A stretch of DNA of 64,000 nt from Actinostola sp. cb2023 (taxonomy: Eukaryota > Cnidaria > Anthozoa > Actiniaria > Actinostolidae). How positions within the stretch are numbered: the first letter of the stretch is position 1; each line of letters starts with the position of its first letter. A model generated the notes under the pieces. It worked only from the letters and a program-made list of their open reading frames with translations. It was not told the DNA's origin and ran no database searches. Shown here in pieces: positions 33,262-45,500 of this stretch. The DNA lies in NCBI GenBank assembly GCA_033675265.1, contig JAUJYZ010000815.1:165001-229000 (forward strand), in the 5' to 3' direction. The position numbers and the translations under genes were made by a program.

Positions 33262-34050
33262 AGACAGTAACTTATACGTAAATTAGAAGTAGTTAGAAAC
33301 ACGGCACACTGTATATTGGCAGATATTAGGACGATTCACACTAGAAGCTCGTGCAGCACTTCAAGCCTACAGGAATTCACGTTCACGCGTGCATGAAAAT
33401 CTTAATTTGAATACCTTCTTGCATATTGTGAAAAACCGATCCAATTAAAGAAAACTCAGCGAATTATAATTATCAATTTTCCAATTAATAATTTTCCATC
33501 ATCAGAGATCAACTAACAGTGCAAGATAGTCGTGTTTTGGCTTTTTATAGCCAAAGAAATGTCTTCAGGTACCGCAGCAATAAATTGTCATCCAATAGTG
33601 GAGGCAGATCCACACCACATACAGACAAGTCTCTTTGTCCCCGACAGCTGTATAGCTACCATCTCTTGGTCATACTTAATTCAGTGGATTCATTACAGAA
33701 TTACTTTGGTGTTTCGTTGTATATAAACCTTGAAATGGAAGGGAAAAAATAAATGCACTGATTCGAAGTTCTATTTAATAGCGTCGTTTCTTTACATAGT
33801 TTTTCTTTCTCCTTATATTACATTTTGACTCTCACTTGTTAATGTTATATGCAGCTATTTCAAAGCCATCATATAATGATATTTACATTTTTATATTTTT
33901 ATATTTTTACAATCATATCATACTCATCATCGTGCAAAAGCTCTTGTTTAGAGTTCGTACAAGATGAACCCTTGGAATGCCCACATGCTATGGACATCTT
34001 ATAGTAGCGCAGTTTGTAGCACAGTTGCAACTGGTCTGATTGGCCATTTG
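33262..34050. other. No gene recognised
   Basis: AT-rich sequence with a few short open frames around 33519-33752 in two frames, none with a recognisable motif or supported splice sites. Confidence 0.4.
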
Positions 34051-34054
34051 TTAA

Positions 34055-34123
34055 ATGGAACGTGTCAGTTCTGAGATAGGTCCAGTCAGTTCTGAACCAG
34101 TTCTCAGAACTGACGCGTTCCAT
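34055..34123. mobile_element. TTAA-bounded fold-back 1 of the chain
   Basis: ATGGAACG..GTCAGTTCTGAG pairs with CTCAGAACTGAC..CGTTCCAT. TTAA lies at 34051-34054 and 34124-34127. Confidence 0.75.
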
Positions 34124-34127
34124 TTAA

Positions 34128-34790
34128 GGTGACTCCAACATAATTGCGAGTGCATTCTGTGATTTTTTAAACTCGCTCGTATCGCGTCAAAAACACTCGG
34201 ATATTTCTGCATTTCACACATGTAATAACTCAAACATGTAGGCTTTTAAGGGTGTATTCAACATTTTATTTTTCAGTCGCGTTTGCCGTTACGGGCCGAT
34301 TTTCTAACAGTGGTTTTTCATAATATTGTCCTCCTGTTCGCTCAAAAATCGTACGATTTCTACGAAACTTCAGATTCTTGTTAAATAGATTGTCATAATT
34401 TTGTCTGCCGAGTTTTAAAAAAATCTCTCGACTGCAAGTTGCGCGGCATACTTTTGATGGTCAGTTTTTAGGCCGCGCAACTTGCAGTCGAGAGATTTTT
34501 TTTAAATTCGGCAGACAAAATTATGACAATCTATTTAACAAGAATCTGAAGTTTCGTAGAAATCGTACGATTTTTGAGCGAACAGGAGGACAATATTATG
34601 AAAAACCACTGTTAGAAAATCGGCCCGTAACGGCAAACGCGACTGAAAAATAAAATGTTGAATACACCCTTAAAAGCTACATGTTTGAGTTATTACATGT
34701 GTTAAATGCAGAAATATCCGAGTGTTTTTGACGCGATACGAGCGAGTTTAAAAAATCACAGAATGCACTCGCAATTATGTTGGAGTCACG
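34128..34790. mobile_element. TTAA-bounded fold-back 2, about 320-bp arms
   Basis: Starts GGTGACTCCAACATAATTGC and ends with its complement; the arms pair almost to the centre near 34450-34475. TTAA at 34124-34127 and 34791-34794. Near-identical arms imply a recent origin or ongoing correction. No coding content. Confidence 0.93.
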
Positions 34791-34794
34791 TTAA

Positions 34795-35487
34795 GGTGAC
34801 TCCGTTATAATTCTCGGCGCACTCGTCTATGACAAACTTTGGGTCATAACTTCCTCTGCTTTTATGCAATTGCTTTTAAACATTGGCAACAATTAGAACT
34901 ATCATTCACCTATAATTCACAATATAATTCGATTGCACTGCAGAACATTTTTTTAAATAATATTAGAACCTAAGTAAAGTCAATGTTTTGGATAAAATTG
35001 GATCTTGCGAAAAATCTGTCCGTTTTTTTTTGGATGAAAGGTTTAGAATCACTTTAGATTGACATAATTCATAACCTGACCAAGTTTTAGCAAAATCGTT
35101 GGAGCTAAAGCACGGCCGCATGAAGGCCACCATGTATTACTGCACTGAAATTATCATGCGGCCGTGCTTTAGCTCCAACGATTTTGCTAAAACTTGGTCA
35201 GGTTATGAATTATGTCAATTTAAAGTGATTCCAAAACTTTCATCCAAAAAAAAACGACAGGTTTTTCGCAAGATTCAATTTTATCCAAAACATTGACTTT
35301 ACTTAAGTATTATTTATTATATATTATTTAAAAAAATGTTCTGCAGTGCAATCGAATTATATTGTGTTATAGGTGAATGATAGCTCTAATAGTTGCCAAT
35401 GTTTTATGGCAATTGCATAAAAGCAGAGGAAATTATGACCCAAAGTTTGTCATAGACGAGTGCGCCGAGAATTATAACGGAGTCACC
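34795..35487. mobile_element. TTAA-bounded fold-back 3, about 310-bp arms
   Basis: Starts GGTGACTCCGTTATAATTCT and ends AGAATTATAACGGAGTCACC. The centre is a second palindrome around 35100-35175 (tagctccaacgattttgc region). It shares its left TTAA with element 2; the right boundary is TAA. Confidence 0.92.
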
Positions 35488-35490
35488 TAA

Positions 35491-36167
35491 GGTGGTTCCC
35501 GCATAATGAATGACCTGTTTGCCGTATTTTTTAACTCGCTCGCTCCGCGTCAATATTGCTTGGATTTTATTGTGCTTAACACAAATACTAATTCAGCCAT
35601 TCTGCTTTTGGACGGTTTATTCAAAATTATCATTGTAAGCCGCGTTTGTGAATGCCAGCTGATATTCAAACGACACTATTTTCACTAAAACTGCTGCCAA
35701 ACGGTTTTCCCTCGTACGATTTTTTTTAAACTTCGTGAACGAGCTTTTAAGGTCCCTAGTAATGTTCTGACGAGGTAAGAAGGAAATTGATGGAGCCGAA
35801 ATCACCAGTTCATATTTTTGTTGTCAATATTTGGACCTATCGGTTGTTACGTGACTTCGGTGAATGATAGCTCTAATAGTTGCCAATGTTTTATGGCAAT
35901 TGCATAAAAGCAGAGGAAATTATGACCCAAAGTTTGTCATAGACGAATGCGCCGAGAATTATAACGGAGTCACCTAAGGTGGTTCCCGCATAATGAATGA
36001 CCTGTTTGCCGTATTTTTTAACTCGCTCGCTCCGCGTCAATATTGCTTGAATAAACCGTCCAAAAGCAGAATGGTTGAATTAGTATTTGTGTTAAGCATA
36101 ATAAAATCCAAGCAATATTGACGCGGAGCGAGCGAGTTAAAAAAATACGGCAAATGCTAGAACCACC
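35491..36167. mobile_element. Fold-back 4 with an internal duplicated segment
   Basis: Starts GGTGGTTCCCGCATAATG and ends TAGAACCACC before TTAA (36168-36171). Its middle repeats about 195 bp (35862-36056) that match 35373-35567 across the junction of elements 3 and 4, including that junction, so part of the chain was copied into itself. Confidence 0.88.
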
Positions 36168-36171
36168 TTAA

Positions 36172-36658
36172 AGGGGAACTGAAGACAAAATTTATTTTTT
36201 CAAGAAAGTTAGATATGTCTTATATTACTATTACTTGAGTATTAATTTTTGTAAGTCTTTCTTAGATATCAACATAATTTACGTTCAATGTGGAATATCA
36301 TCCGCCATTTGCCGTTTTACTGTCGGCTCAAATCTTTTTGTTAGTGACGTCGTTTATGGGGAATATTAAAATCCGTTCACAACATTCTCACGGGTTCAAG
36401 AAAATACAATGCACTTATAATTACTCTACATTGTGATTGCACTTTCCCTTGGGATAGGTGACGTCAGACATGGGGAATAATTACTGAAGTGAGCCGCTCT
36501 CAATTCAGCGGTAATCCATGTCTTTTTACAATTAAAACTCAAATTTCTTCTTCGATAATTCATTAAAATAAAAACAATTGGCAATTAATTTAGAAAATGA
36601 TTGTACACAACATTCTCTTTGTTTTTATTTAAAGATAAATTTAGGCTTCAGTTCTCCT
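36172..36658. mobile_element. TTAA-bounded TIR element 5
   Basis: AGGGGAACTGAAG at the left is inverted as CTTCAGTTCTCCT at the right, with TTAA at 36168-36171 and 36659-36662. The interior is non-coding and not a fold-back. Confidence 0.85.
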
Positions 36659-36662
36659 TTAA

Positions 36663-37005
36663 GGTACAGTAATACGGGCAACAAAATCGTGAAACTTGTC
36701 GCACAACATTATTGCGTTGCAAGTTGCAGAGCCATGTTTCTCGTATTACCATCGTTCGCGCAACTTGTCGCGCAACATGTTTTCGTGTTGCAGGTTGCAA
36801 AACTTTGTTGCGCAAAGTAGAAGCTCTTTCTACTTCATGCAACAAAGTTTTGCAACCTGCAACACCGAAAATTTAACTTGTTGCGCGACAAGTTGCGCGA
36901 ACGATGGTAATACGAGAAACATTGCTCTGCAACTTGCAACGCAACAATCTGAACAATGTTGCGCGTGTTGCGCGACAAGTTGCACGATTTTGTTGCTCGT
37001 ATTAC
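36663..37005. mobile_element. Fold-back element 6, about 165-bp arms
   Basis: gtaatacgggcaacaaaatcg pairs with cgattttgttgctcgtattac. The arms are built of degenerate gttgcgcgacaagttgc motifs, so each arm also folds on itself. The left neighbour is TTAA; the right end is not TTAA-flanked. Confidence 0.88.
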
Positions 37006-37967
37006 GAACTGGTCGATCAGACCATTCAGTTCGAGTAAATGGAAAGCGCCCTAACGTTTCCAAATTGGTGATATTCTCCAGGTCATCCCGTGTGCTTTAT
37101 TCTTTAGTTTGGTAAGGACATTGAAATCAAAGCGGATACATTCGTAGTGTTCTTCAGCTTGTTCAATATGACCCGTTTTCAGGCCTTGAGCACTTGCGGT
37201 GTCCTCTTCATCTTGTGAATACTTCATGATAGTTAATAAACAGTCGCATCTTCCGCAAGTGTCTATATAGGGCCTCCTAAAACTCAATTTTTGATTCACA
37301 ATTTTGATAGAACATCAAGAAAGACGTTTGTGCCAAACGTCATGGAAAACGGTGAAATGGTGCATGGCTGAGATATGGCCAGTTGAAGGCATACTTTTCC
37401 TTATTAAAACACTATTTTCTCATCAAAGTTATTAACCGAGCCAAAATTAATTGAACTAGCCATAACCGAGTAGCTTTATTTTAACCGATGAAATTTCAGT
37501 TGGCACAAAAATGTCTTTCGTGATGCTCCATTAAAACTATGAATCAAAAACTGATAAATAAATGACCAGTTTATCATTCAGTGACGTCAACACTTTAGTA
37601 CTTTATTCACAGGTATCCCAAGTTCAACTCCATACCGGCGTGCGTAATACAATAAATCAATGGAGTCTTTTAAGCGCTACACTAAATAATTGGTTAAAAA
37701 AATTTGAATAAAATACAAAAAAATCACTAACTTGTTTGTAGTAATGTCATCTTGATCTGGCATAATCAGTGAGGCCAATCCGCAGGGTCTCAATGGGGTT
37801 AAGCGTTAGCCGTATAAAGGCCTGACATTTAGTCGTTAGGCGTAAATTTAGAGAATTTTAAACGTTACACGTAAAAAAACAATTAACCGTAAATCCATTT
37901 TGTCCATTTTCAGTAACCAACGGGAAAAATTAACCGTTAGCCGTAAGAACGTCAAAATTGCTAAAAA
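37006..37967. other. No gene; degenerate CGTTAgCCGTAA motifs near the right end
   Basis: No supported gene. From 37800 to 37950 the sequence holds several variants of gttagccgtaa and ttaaccgtaaa, spaced irregularly, leading directly into the C-rich array. Confidence 0.5.
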
Positions 37968-40900
37968 TTTCACCCCCAAAGTTCACCCCCTCCCCGCCCA
38001 AAGTTCAAAAAGTTCACCTCATCCCCACCCAAAGTTCAACCCCTCCACACCCAAAGGTCACCCCCTCCCCGCCCAAACGTCATCCCCTCCCCGCGCAAAG
38101 TTCACCCCCTCCCCACCCAAAGCTTACCCCCTCCCTGCCCAACGTACACCCCCCACCCCAAGTTCACACCCCTCCCACACCAAAGGTCACCCCCTCCCCG
38201 CCCAAAGGTCACCCCCTCCCCGCCCAAAGTTCACCCACTCCCCGTCCATATTTCACCCATACCCACCCCAACCCTCCCAGCCCAAAGTTCAGCCCCCTCT
38301 CCGCCCAAAGTTCACCCCCCCCCCCCCCTCCCCACCCAACGTTCACCCACCTCCCCGTCCCGTGCAAAACTCACCCCGCTCCCCGCCCAACGTTCATCCC
38401 CCTCCCACACCAATTTTTTACCCCCTCTCCATCCAAGTTCACCCCCCTCCCACATACATACATACATACATAACGTTTATTTATAAAACACGGTAAAATC
38501 ATCAGTATAAATACAATACAATGGTTATCTAAAATTCAAAGTTCACAAACCCTCAAAAGTTCACAACCCTCCCCGCCCAAAGGTCACTCCCTCTTCTCCC
38601 AAAGTTCACCCACTCCCGCCCAAAAGTTCACCACACTCCCCACCCAATATTCACCGCCCTCCCCGCCTAAAGTTCACCCCCCTCCCCTCCCAATGTTCAC
38701 CCCCCTTCACGCCGAAAATTCACCACCCTCCCCACCCAACTTTTCACCACCCTCCCACCCAAAATTCACCCTCTCCACACCCAAAGTTCACCCACCTCCC
38801 AACCCAAGTTCACAACCCTCGCCGCCCAAAGTTCACCCCCTCCCCACCCAAAGGTAACCCCCGCCCCGCCCAAAGGTCATCCCCTCCCTTCCCAAAGGTA
38901 ATCCCCTCCCCACCCAAAGGTCACCCCCCTCCCTGCCCGAAGTTCACCCCCTCCCACCCAATGTTCACCCCCTTCACGCCCAAAATTCACCCCTCCCCAC
39001 CCAAAATTCACCATCCTCCCCACCCAAAGTTCACCCTCTCCCCGCCCAAAGTTCACCCCCTCCCCACCCAATGTTCACCCCCCCCCCAACCCAAAAGTCA
39101 TCCCCTCCCGCCCAAAGGTCACCCCCTCCCCACCCCCAAATTCACCCCCCTCCCCACCCGAAGTTCACCCCCTCCCCTTCCCAATGTTCACCCCCCTTCG
39201 TGCCCAAAAATTCACCACCCTCCCCACCCAACTTTCACAACCTCTCCCACCCAATGTTCACCCTCTCCCCACCCAAAGTTCACCCACCTCGCCCCCAAGT
39301 TCACACCCCTCGCCGCCCAAAGTTCAACCCCCTCCCCACCCAAAGGTCACCCCTCTCCCCACCCAAAGGTCACCCCCCTCCCCACCCAATGTTCACCCCC
39401 TCCCACCCCAAGTTCACCCCCCTCCCTGCCCGAAAGTTCACCCCCTCCCCACCCAATGTTCAACCCCCCCCACCCCCCACCCAAAGTTTCACCCCCCTTC
39501 CGCCCAAAATTCACCACTCCCCACCCAAAATTCACCCCCTCCCACCCAAAGTTCACCCTCTACCCGCCCCAAAGTTCACCCCCCCTCCCCGCCCGAAGTT
39601 CACCCCCTCCCCTCCCAATGTTCACCCCCTTCACGCCCAAAATTCACCACCCTCCCCACCCAACTTTCACCACCATCCCCACCCAAAATTCACCCTCTCC
39701 CCACCCAAAGTTCACCCACCTCCCCCCCAAGTTCACAACCCTCGCCGCCCAAAGTTCACCCCCTCCCCACCCAAAGGTAACCCCCGCCCCGCCCAAAGGT
39801 CATCCCCTCCCTTCCCAAAGGTAATCCCCTCCCCACCCAAAGGTTCACCCCCTCCTGCCCAAAGTTCACCCCCTCCCCACCCAATGTTCACCCCCCTTCA
39901 CGCCCCAAAATTCACCCACTCCCCCCACCCAATGTTCACCCCCCTCCCACCCCAAAGTTCACCACCTCTCCCCGCCCAAAAGTTCACCATCCTCCCACCC
40001 AAAGTTCCCAACTCCCCACCCCAAGTTCACAACCCTCGCCGCCAAAAGTTCACCCCCTCCCCCACCCCAAGTTTCACCCCCTCCCCGCCCAAAGGTCACC
40101 CCCTCCCCACCCAAAGTTCACCCCCCTCCCGCCCAAAGTTCACCACCCTCCCCACCCAAAGTTCACCACCCCCTCCCCACCCAAATTCACCCCCTCCTCC
40201 CACCCAAAGTTCACCCCCCTCCCACCCCAAAGTTCACAACCCTCCCCCCCCCAAAGTTCACCCCCTCCCCACCCAATTTTCACCCCCTCCCCGCCCAAAG
40301 GTCATCCCCTCCCTTCCCAAAGGTATCCCCCTCGCCACCCAAAGGTCAACCCCCCCCCCCGCCCAAAGTTCACCCCCTCCCCACCCAAAGGTCACACCCC
40401 CCTTCACACCCAAAATTCACCCCCTCCCCACCCAACGTTCACCCCCTCCCCACCCAAAGTTCACCCCCCTCCTTGTCCGAAGTTCACCCCCTCCCTACCC
40501 AATGTTCACCCCCCCCCCACCCCAAAGTTCACCCACCCTACCCGCCCCAGGTCACCCCTCTCCCCCCAAAGTTCACAACCCTCCCCACCCAAAGTTCAAC
40601 CCCTCCCCGCCCAAAGTTCACCCCTCCCCCCAAAGTTCACCCCCCCCCCACCCGAAGTTCACCCCCCTCCCAACCCCAAGTGTTCACCCCCTCCCCGCCC
40701 AAAGTTCATCCCCTCCCTCCCATAACCTCCCCGCCCAAATTTCACCCCCTCCCACCCATCCCAAAGGTCCCGCCCCAAGTTCACCCCCCCCCCACGTCAC
40801 CCCCCCCCCCCCCCCATAACTCACCCCCTCCCTGCCCAAGGTCACCCCCCTCCCCACCCAAAGTTCACCCCCCCCTCCCCACCCAAAGTTCACACCCCCT

Positions 40901-43010
40901 CCCCACCCAAAGTTCACCCCCCTACCCCACCCAATGTTCACCCCCTCCCCACCCAAAGGTCACCCCCTCCCCACCCAAAGGTCACCCCCTCCCCACCCAA
41001 AGGTCATCCCCTCTCCCCCACCCAAAGTTCACACCCCCTCCCACCCAAACGTTCACCCCCTCCCCACCCCAAGTTCACCCCCTCCCCCCCCCAAAGGTCA
41101 CACCCCCTCCTTACCCAAAGGTGACCCCCTTCCCCACCCAAAGTTCACCCCCTCCCGCCCAAAGGCCACCCCCTCCCCACCCAAACGTCACCCCCCCCCT
41201 CCCACCCCCAAGTTAACCCAAAGGTCACCCCCTCCCCACCCAAAGTTTCACCCCCCTCCCCGTTCCCAAAGTTCACCACCCTCCCCACCCAAACGTCACC
41301 CCCTCCCACCCCAAAGGTCACCCCTCTCACCCCCAAGTTCACCCTCGCCGCCCAAAGTTCACCCCCTCCCCGCCCAAAGGTCACCCGCCCCATCCCCTCC
41401 TTTCCCAAAGGTAATCCCCTCCCCGCCCAAAATTCACCCCCTCCCACCCCAACGTTCACCCCCTCCCACCCCAAGTTCACCCCCCTCCCTGTCCGTAAGT
41501 TCTACTGATGATTTTACCCAATGTTCACCCCCCTTCACCCATGTATGTAAAATTCACCCCCTCCCCACCAAAAGTTCACCCCCTCCCACCCAAAGTTCAC
41601 CCCCCTCCCACCCCAAGTTCACAACCCTCGCCGCCCAAAAAAGTTCACCCCCTGCCCACCCCAAGTTCACCCCCTCCCCTCCCCCCAAAAGTTCACCCCC
41701 CTCCCCCCACCCCAATGTTCACAACCCTTCACCGCCCAAAATTCACCCCCCTCCCCACCCAAATTTCACCCCTTCCCCACCCAAAGTCACCCCTCCCCAC
41801 CCAAAGTTCACCCCCCTCCCCACCCAAAGTTCACCCCCCTCCCGCCCAAAGTTCACAACCCTACCCGCCCCAAAGTTCACCCCCTCCCCACCCAAAGGTA
41901 ACCCCCACCCCCCCCAAAAGGTCACCCCTCCCCCCCCAAAGGTAATCCCCTCCCCGCCCAAAGTTCACCCCCTCCCACCCAACGTTCACCCCCTCCCACC
42001 CCGAAGTTCACCCCCCTCCCCGCCCAAAGATTCACCCCTCCCCGCCCAATGGTCACCCCCCTCCCCTTCCCAAAGGTAAACCCCCTCCCCGCCCAAAATT
42101 CACCCCCTCCCACCCCCACCCCCTCCCCAAGTTCACCCCCCTCCCCGCCCCAAGTTCACACCCACCCCCATCCAAACGTCACCCCCTCCCCACCCAAAGG
42201 TCAACCCCCTCCCCACCCAAAGTTCACCCCCCCTCCCCGCCCAAAGTTCACCCCCTACCCTCCCAAAGTTCACCCCCTACCCACCCAAAGTTCACCCCCT
42301 CCCCGCCCAAAGGTAACCCCCCCCTCCCAACCCAAAGGTCAACCCCCTCACCGCCCAAAGGTAACCCCCTCCTCGCCCAAAATTCACCCCCCCTCCAAAC
42401 CCCAAGTTCACCCCCTCCCACTCCAAAGGTCAAAAAGTTCCCGCCCCCCCTCGCCCCCCCCGCCCGAAAATTCACCCTCCCGCCCAAATGTTCACCCCCT
42501 CCCCGCCCCACCCAAAGTTCACTCCCCCTCCCCGTCCAAAGTTCACCCCCCCATCACACCCAAATTCACCCCCTCCGACCCAAAGTTCACCCCCTCCCCG
42601 CCCAATGTTCACCCACCCCCCCTCCAAACCCCCAAGTTCACACCCCTCCCCACCCAAAGGTCACCCCCCTCCCCACCCAAAGGTCACCCCCCTCCCCACC
42701 CAAAGTTCACCCCCCTACCCTCCCAATGTTCACCCCCCTACCCACCCGAAGTTCACCCCCTCCCCGCCCAAAGGTAACCCCCTCCCCGCCCCAAAGTTCA
42801 CCCCCTCCCCACCCAAAGTTCACCCTCTCCCCGTCCCAATGTTCACCCCCCTCCCATCCCAAGTTCACACCCCTCCCACTCCAAAGGTCAACCCCTCCCC
42901 ACCCAAAGGTCACCCCCTACCCTCCCAAAGTTCACCCACTACCCGCCCGAAGTTCACCCCCCGCCCTCCTACCCCAAGTTCACCCCTCTCCCCGCCCAAA
43001 GTTCACAAGA
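37968..43010. repeat. C-rich minisatellite of about 22 bp, 5 kb long
   Basis: Degenerate head-to-tail copies of acccaaaggtcaccccctcc plus cc, or with aagttcacc. All C-rich units are on the plus strand, so the minus strand has regular G-runs (ggggaggggg). An interruption at 38452-38550 holds (ACAT)n and unique sequence. Pro-rich plus-strand and Gly/Trp-rich minus-strand frames of up to 582 codons are artefacts of composition. Confidence 0.96.
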
Positions 43011-44390
43011 CATCAAGACATACTGTTGTATAACCGGGTTTAATTATTGACAACTGAGAACAACTTTTGTATGCTTTATATATGAATAGTGTTAATAATC
43101 TGATTCCAATGAATACCCATAATTGCACAGAACACTGTGACATCGTGTGTATCAATTTCTCGGGTACATCTCCATTTGAGAACCATACTTCGACAAGTGT
43201 GCAAAGAAGTGAGATTAAAATTTCAAAATGGCTTGACTTATGTTTGTTTGTTTGGCGAGTATCGAGTCTTATTTCAGGCAACAAATTGCTTTTGTGTATA
43301 CAGTACCCAGGGGATCCACAGGATTCTATGATGTGTTGACAACTCTCCATGGATGTAGCATTAGTTGTTCCTGCATGTGAACTGGCACCAAATCAATCAT
43401 TGCAGTCCTATTTGGTAAATAAACTTGGACAACAATGATGACAATGATACAAAATATGGGAAGAAACGAGTCAATGTTGACTGACTGTAATCGTGGCTGA
43501 ATATACATGCTTGACAGAGGGATCTAATGAGATGAGAGCAAAGGGAAGGAGTATGCAACCTCTTTACACCCCTTGCTCTACCACAAGACCCCTCGTGCAA
43601 CAAACTTATGTTCATTAATTGATTTGCAAGTATGAACAAAACAATGGCCGCTCATATTGTATTTATTACAAATCAAATGATCAAATTTCAGACAAGATCC
43701 AAAAATCCTAACTATGATTATAAGCATATCTAAATTCTACAAAGTTCTATAAATATTCACAACCTAAAGTTTATCAGAATATTTGAACAACTCATCACCT
43801 TGACACAGACACAAAGCACATTAATCAACGTTATCTGCTTACAGTACCGTAAACTACTAATTCCTGGCTACACTTTAGTTAGATTAGGAAATATAACAAT
43901 AAATAAAGAACAAACATGGGTTAACAGAGCTGTCATTAGGGACTGGTTAGTTGATGGTCAATAGTGGAAATCTCTTGTTACTACAGAGATGTTGCTATCA
44001 CAAATGTTGGAAATAAACAAAGAAGGTTTTTTAAATATCTATGATTGTTGGTTCTCAAATAACCAAGGGGTTACTTGCATCAGAATAACCCCGAATAGAT
44101 GTGCTTATTGCACATTGTACTCAGTATCTCTATTCTCATTGGTCGAGAGTCTACAGATAATTCTAACTATCAGTGCGCGGCAACGATATTTCAGCGGTCT
44201 GGTGGTTATCTGTAGGCAGTTATCTGCAAAAACGAGCCTGCGTAGGTCAGCGGATTGGTTGTTATCTGTAGGTTACTACAATGCTGTCATTTTCATTCAT
44301 TTGTTGTTGTTGTTGTTGGATTGCTTATATCTTTGTATTGTGAGTCAATCCACATAGACAATGTATAATAAAACAAATATTGAATTTGGT
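43011..44390. other. No gene recognised
   Basis: Mixed AT-rich sequence. Short frames on both strands lack motifs. Around 44150-44280 the motif ggttatctgtagg recurs three times. Confidence 0.4.
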
Positions 44391-44391
44391 T

Positions 44392-44645
44392 TTGATGAAA
44401 TCTGGAATTATCAATGTCTTGGCAAATGTTATTGGCCTCAGCCTACGGCTTTGGTCAATAACATTTACTTCTACATTGATAATTCCGGGTAGAGTGCTAT
44501 TTAGAAAAGTGTGAAATAGTACTAACTTTAAATAGTACTAAATAGTGCTATTTCTATTGTTTTCTATTGTTTCATTAGTGCTATTTAGTACTAATTAGTT
44601 ATTTAGTTTACAAGCTTTTCTAAATTGCACTCTATCATCAAAACC
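44392..44645. mobile_element. Fold-back element with a nested 141-bp MITE
   Basis: The outer arms tttgatga / tcatcaaa and inner arms ggaattatcaatg / cattgataattcc form one fold-back. The TA-flanked MITE at 44492-44632 lies inside it. Confidence 0.7.
44492..44632. mobile_element. 141-bp TA-flanked MITE, second copy
   Basis: Starts GAGTGC and ends GCACTC, with TA at 44490-44491 and 44633-44634. It shares the core ttctattgttttctattg and tttagtacta motifs, and exactly the length of 32149-32289. Confidence 0.85.
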
Positions 44646-45242
44646 TCATCCAATAATTGTTTATTATTTCCCCCTCGCTTTACATCCTTCCTCCCCTCTC
44701 CCTTTCTCTGGCAGAAACCATCTTTTGGGAATAATCAGGAGTTTATTGTAGACTGGCATCAAACTTGATAAACCATAATACAGCTATACTGCAGCCAATT
44801 CTTGCAATTCTCATGATCACTCAATTAAAGTAATTATCGTAAATATTATGTTGTGAATACAGCTATTTCTAAAACGATTATCTTAGTGTACAATATTGTG
44901 TATTCAATACTCACAGAACATCTGTCATTTGGCACCACTTAGGCTAACCTCAAAGACCATAATGAATTAGAATGATTACTGACTACTACAACAGAGACAA
45001 TGACTATTATAAAATAACATATAGTTGTCTGTAATCATTCTAATTCACTATGTATATACTGTGTCATTGTAAATATTGTTTCTGGTTCTCGTCGTGTGTA
45101 ACAGTGTGTGGTCCTGGTTGTTGTCTGGTCTAATGTTATCATTAAGCTTTATAAAATGGTTTTCCATGTTTTGTGCTCTTATATCAACACGCGGGATGTT
45201 GGGAGAACACGAGAAAAGCTTTAAAATCACGAGCCTCCGGCG

Positions 45243-45500
45243 AGACAATGACTATGATGACATTAGACAAGACAACAAACATGGCAGTGACAGTTACAGA
45301 CATGCGAATACCTGAAATACAATGTTACAATGATGCAAATATATGACCTTAAAATGTGCACCACATGGATATCACAACTATATAGCATTGCAACTGTCTT
45401 AATTAAGTTAAATAACTGTATTTATGTATAGTATTAACATATTGTTTCAATTATACTGTGAAATTATTTTTTAAATTATTTGAATCTAAAATAATAACAT
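45243..45500 (+). repeat. 260-bp inverted repeat, left arm
   Basis: Matches 49362-49615 in reverse orientation across its length with moderate divergence (for example ttacaatgatgcaaatat and complement). The arms enclose 3.9 kb with the 93-bp array. Confidence 0.85.

Noticed and set aside
32277..33263. 328-codon frame rich in Cys/His/Arg (zinc-finger-like look)
   Set aside because: A 54-bp minisatellite read in one frame; another frame of the same array is equally open, and spacing is not that of a zinc finger.
37900..42777. Proline-rich frames of up to 582 codons and Gly/Trp-rich frames on the other strand
   Set aside because: Product of a C-rich minisatellite; all three plus frames are open and frames shift with indels between units.
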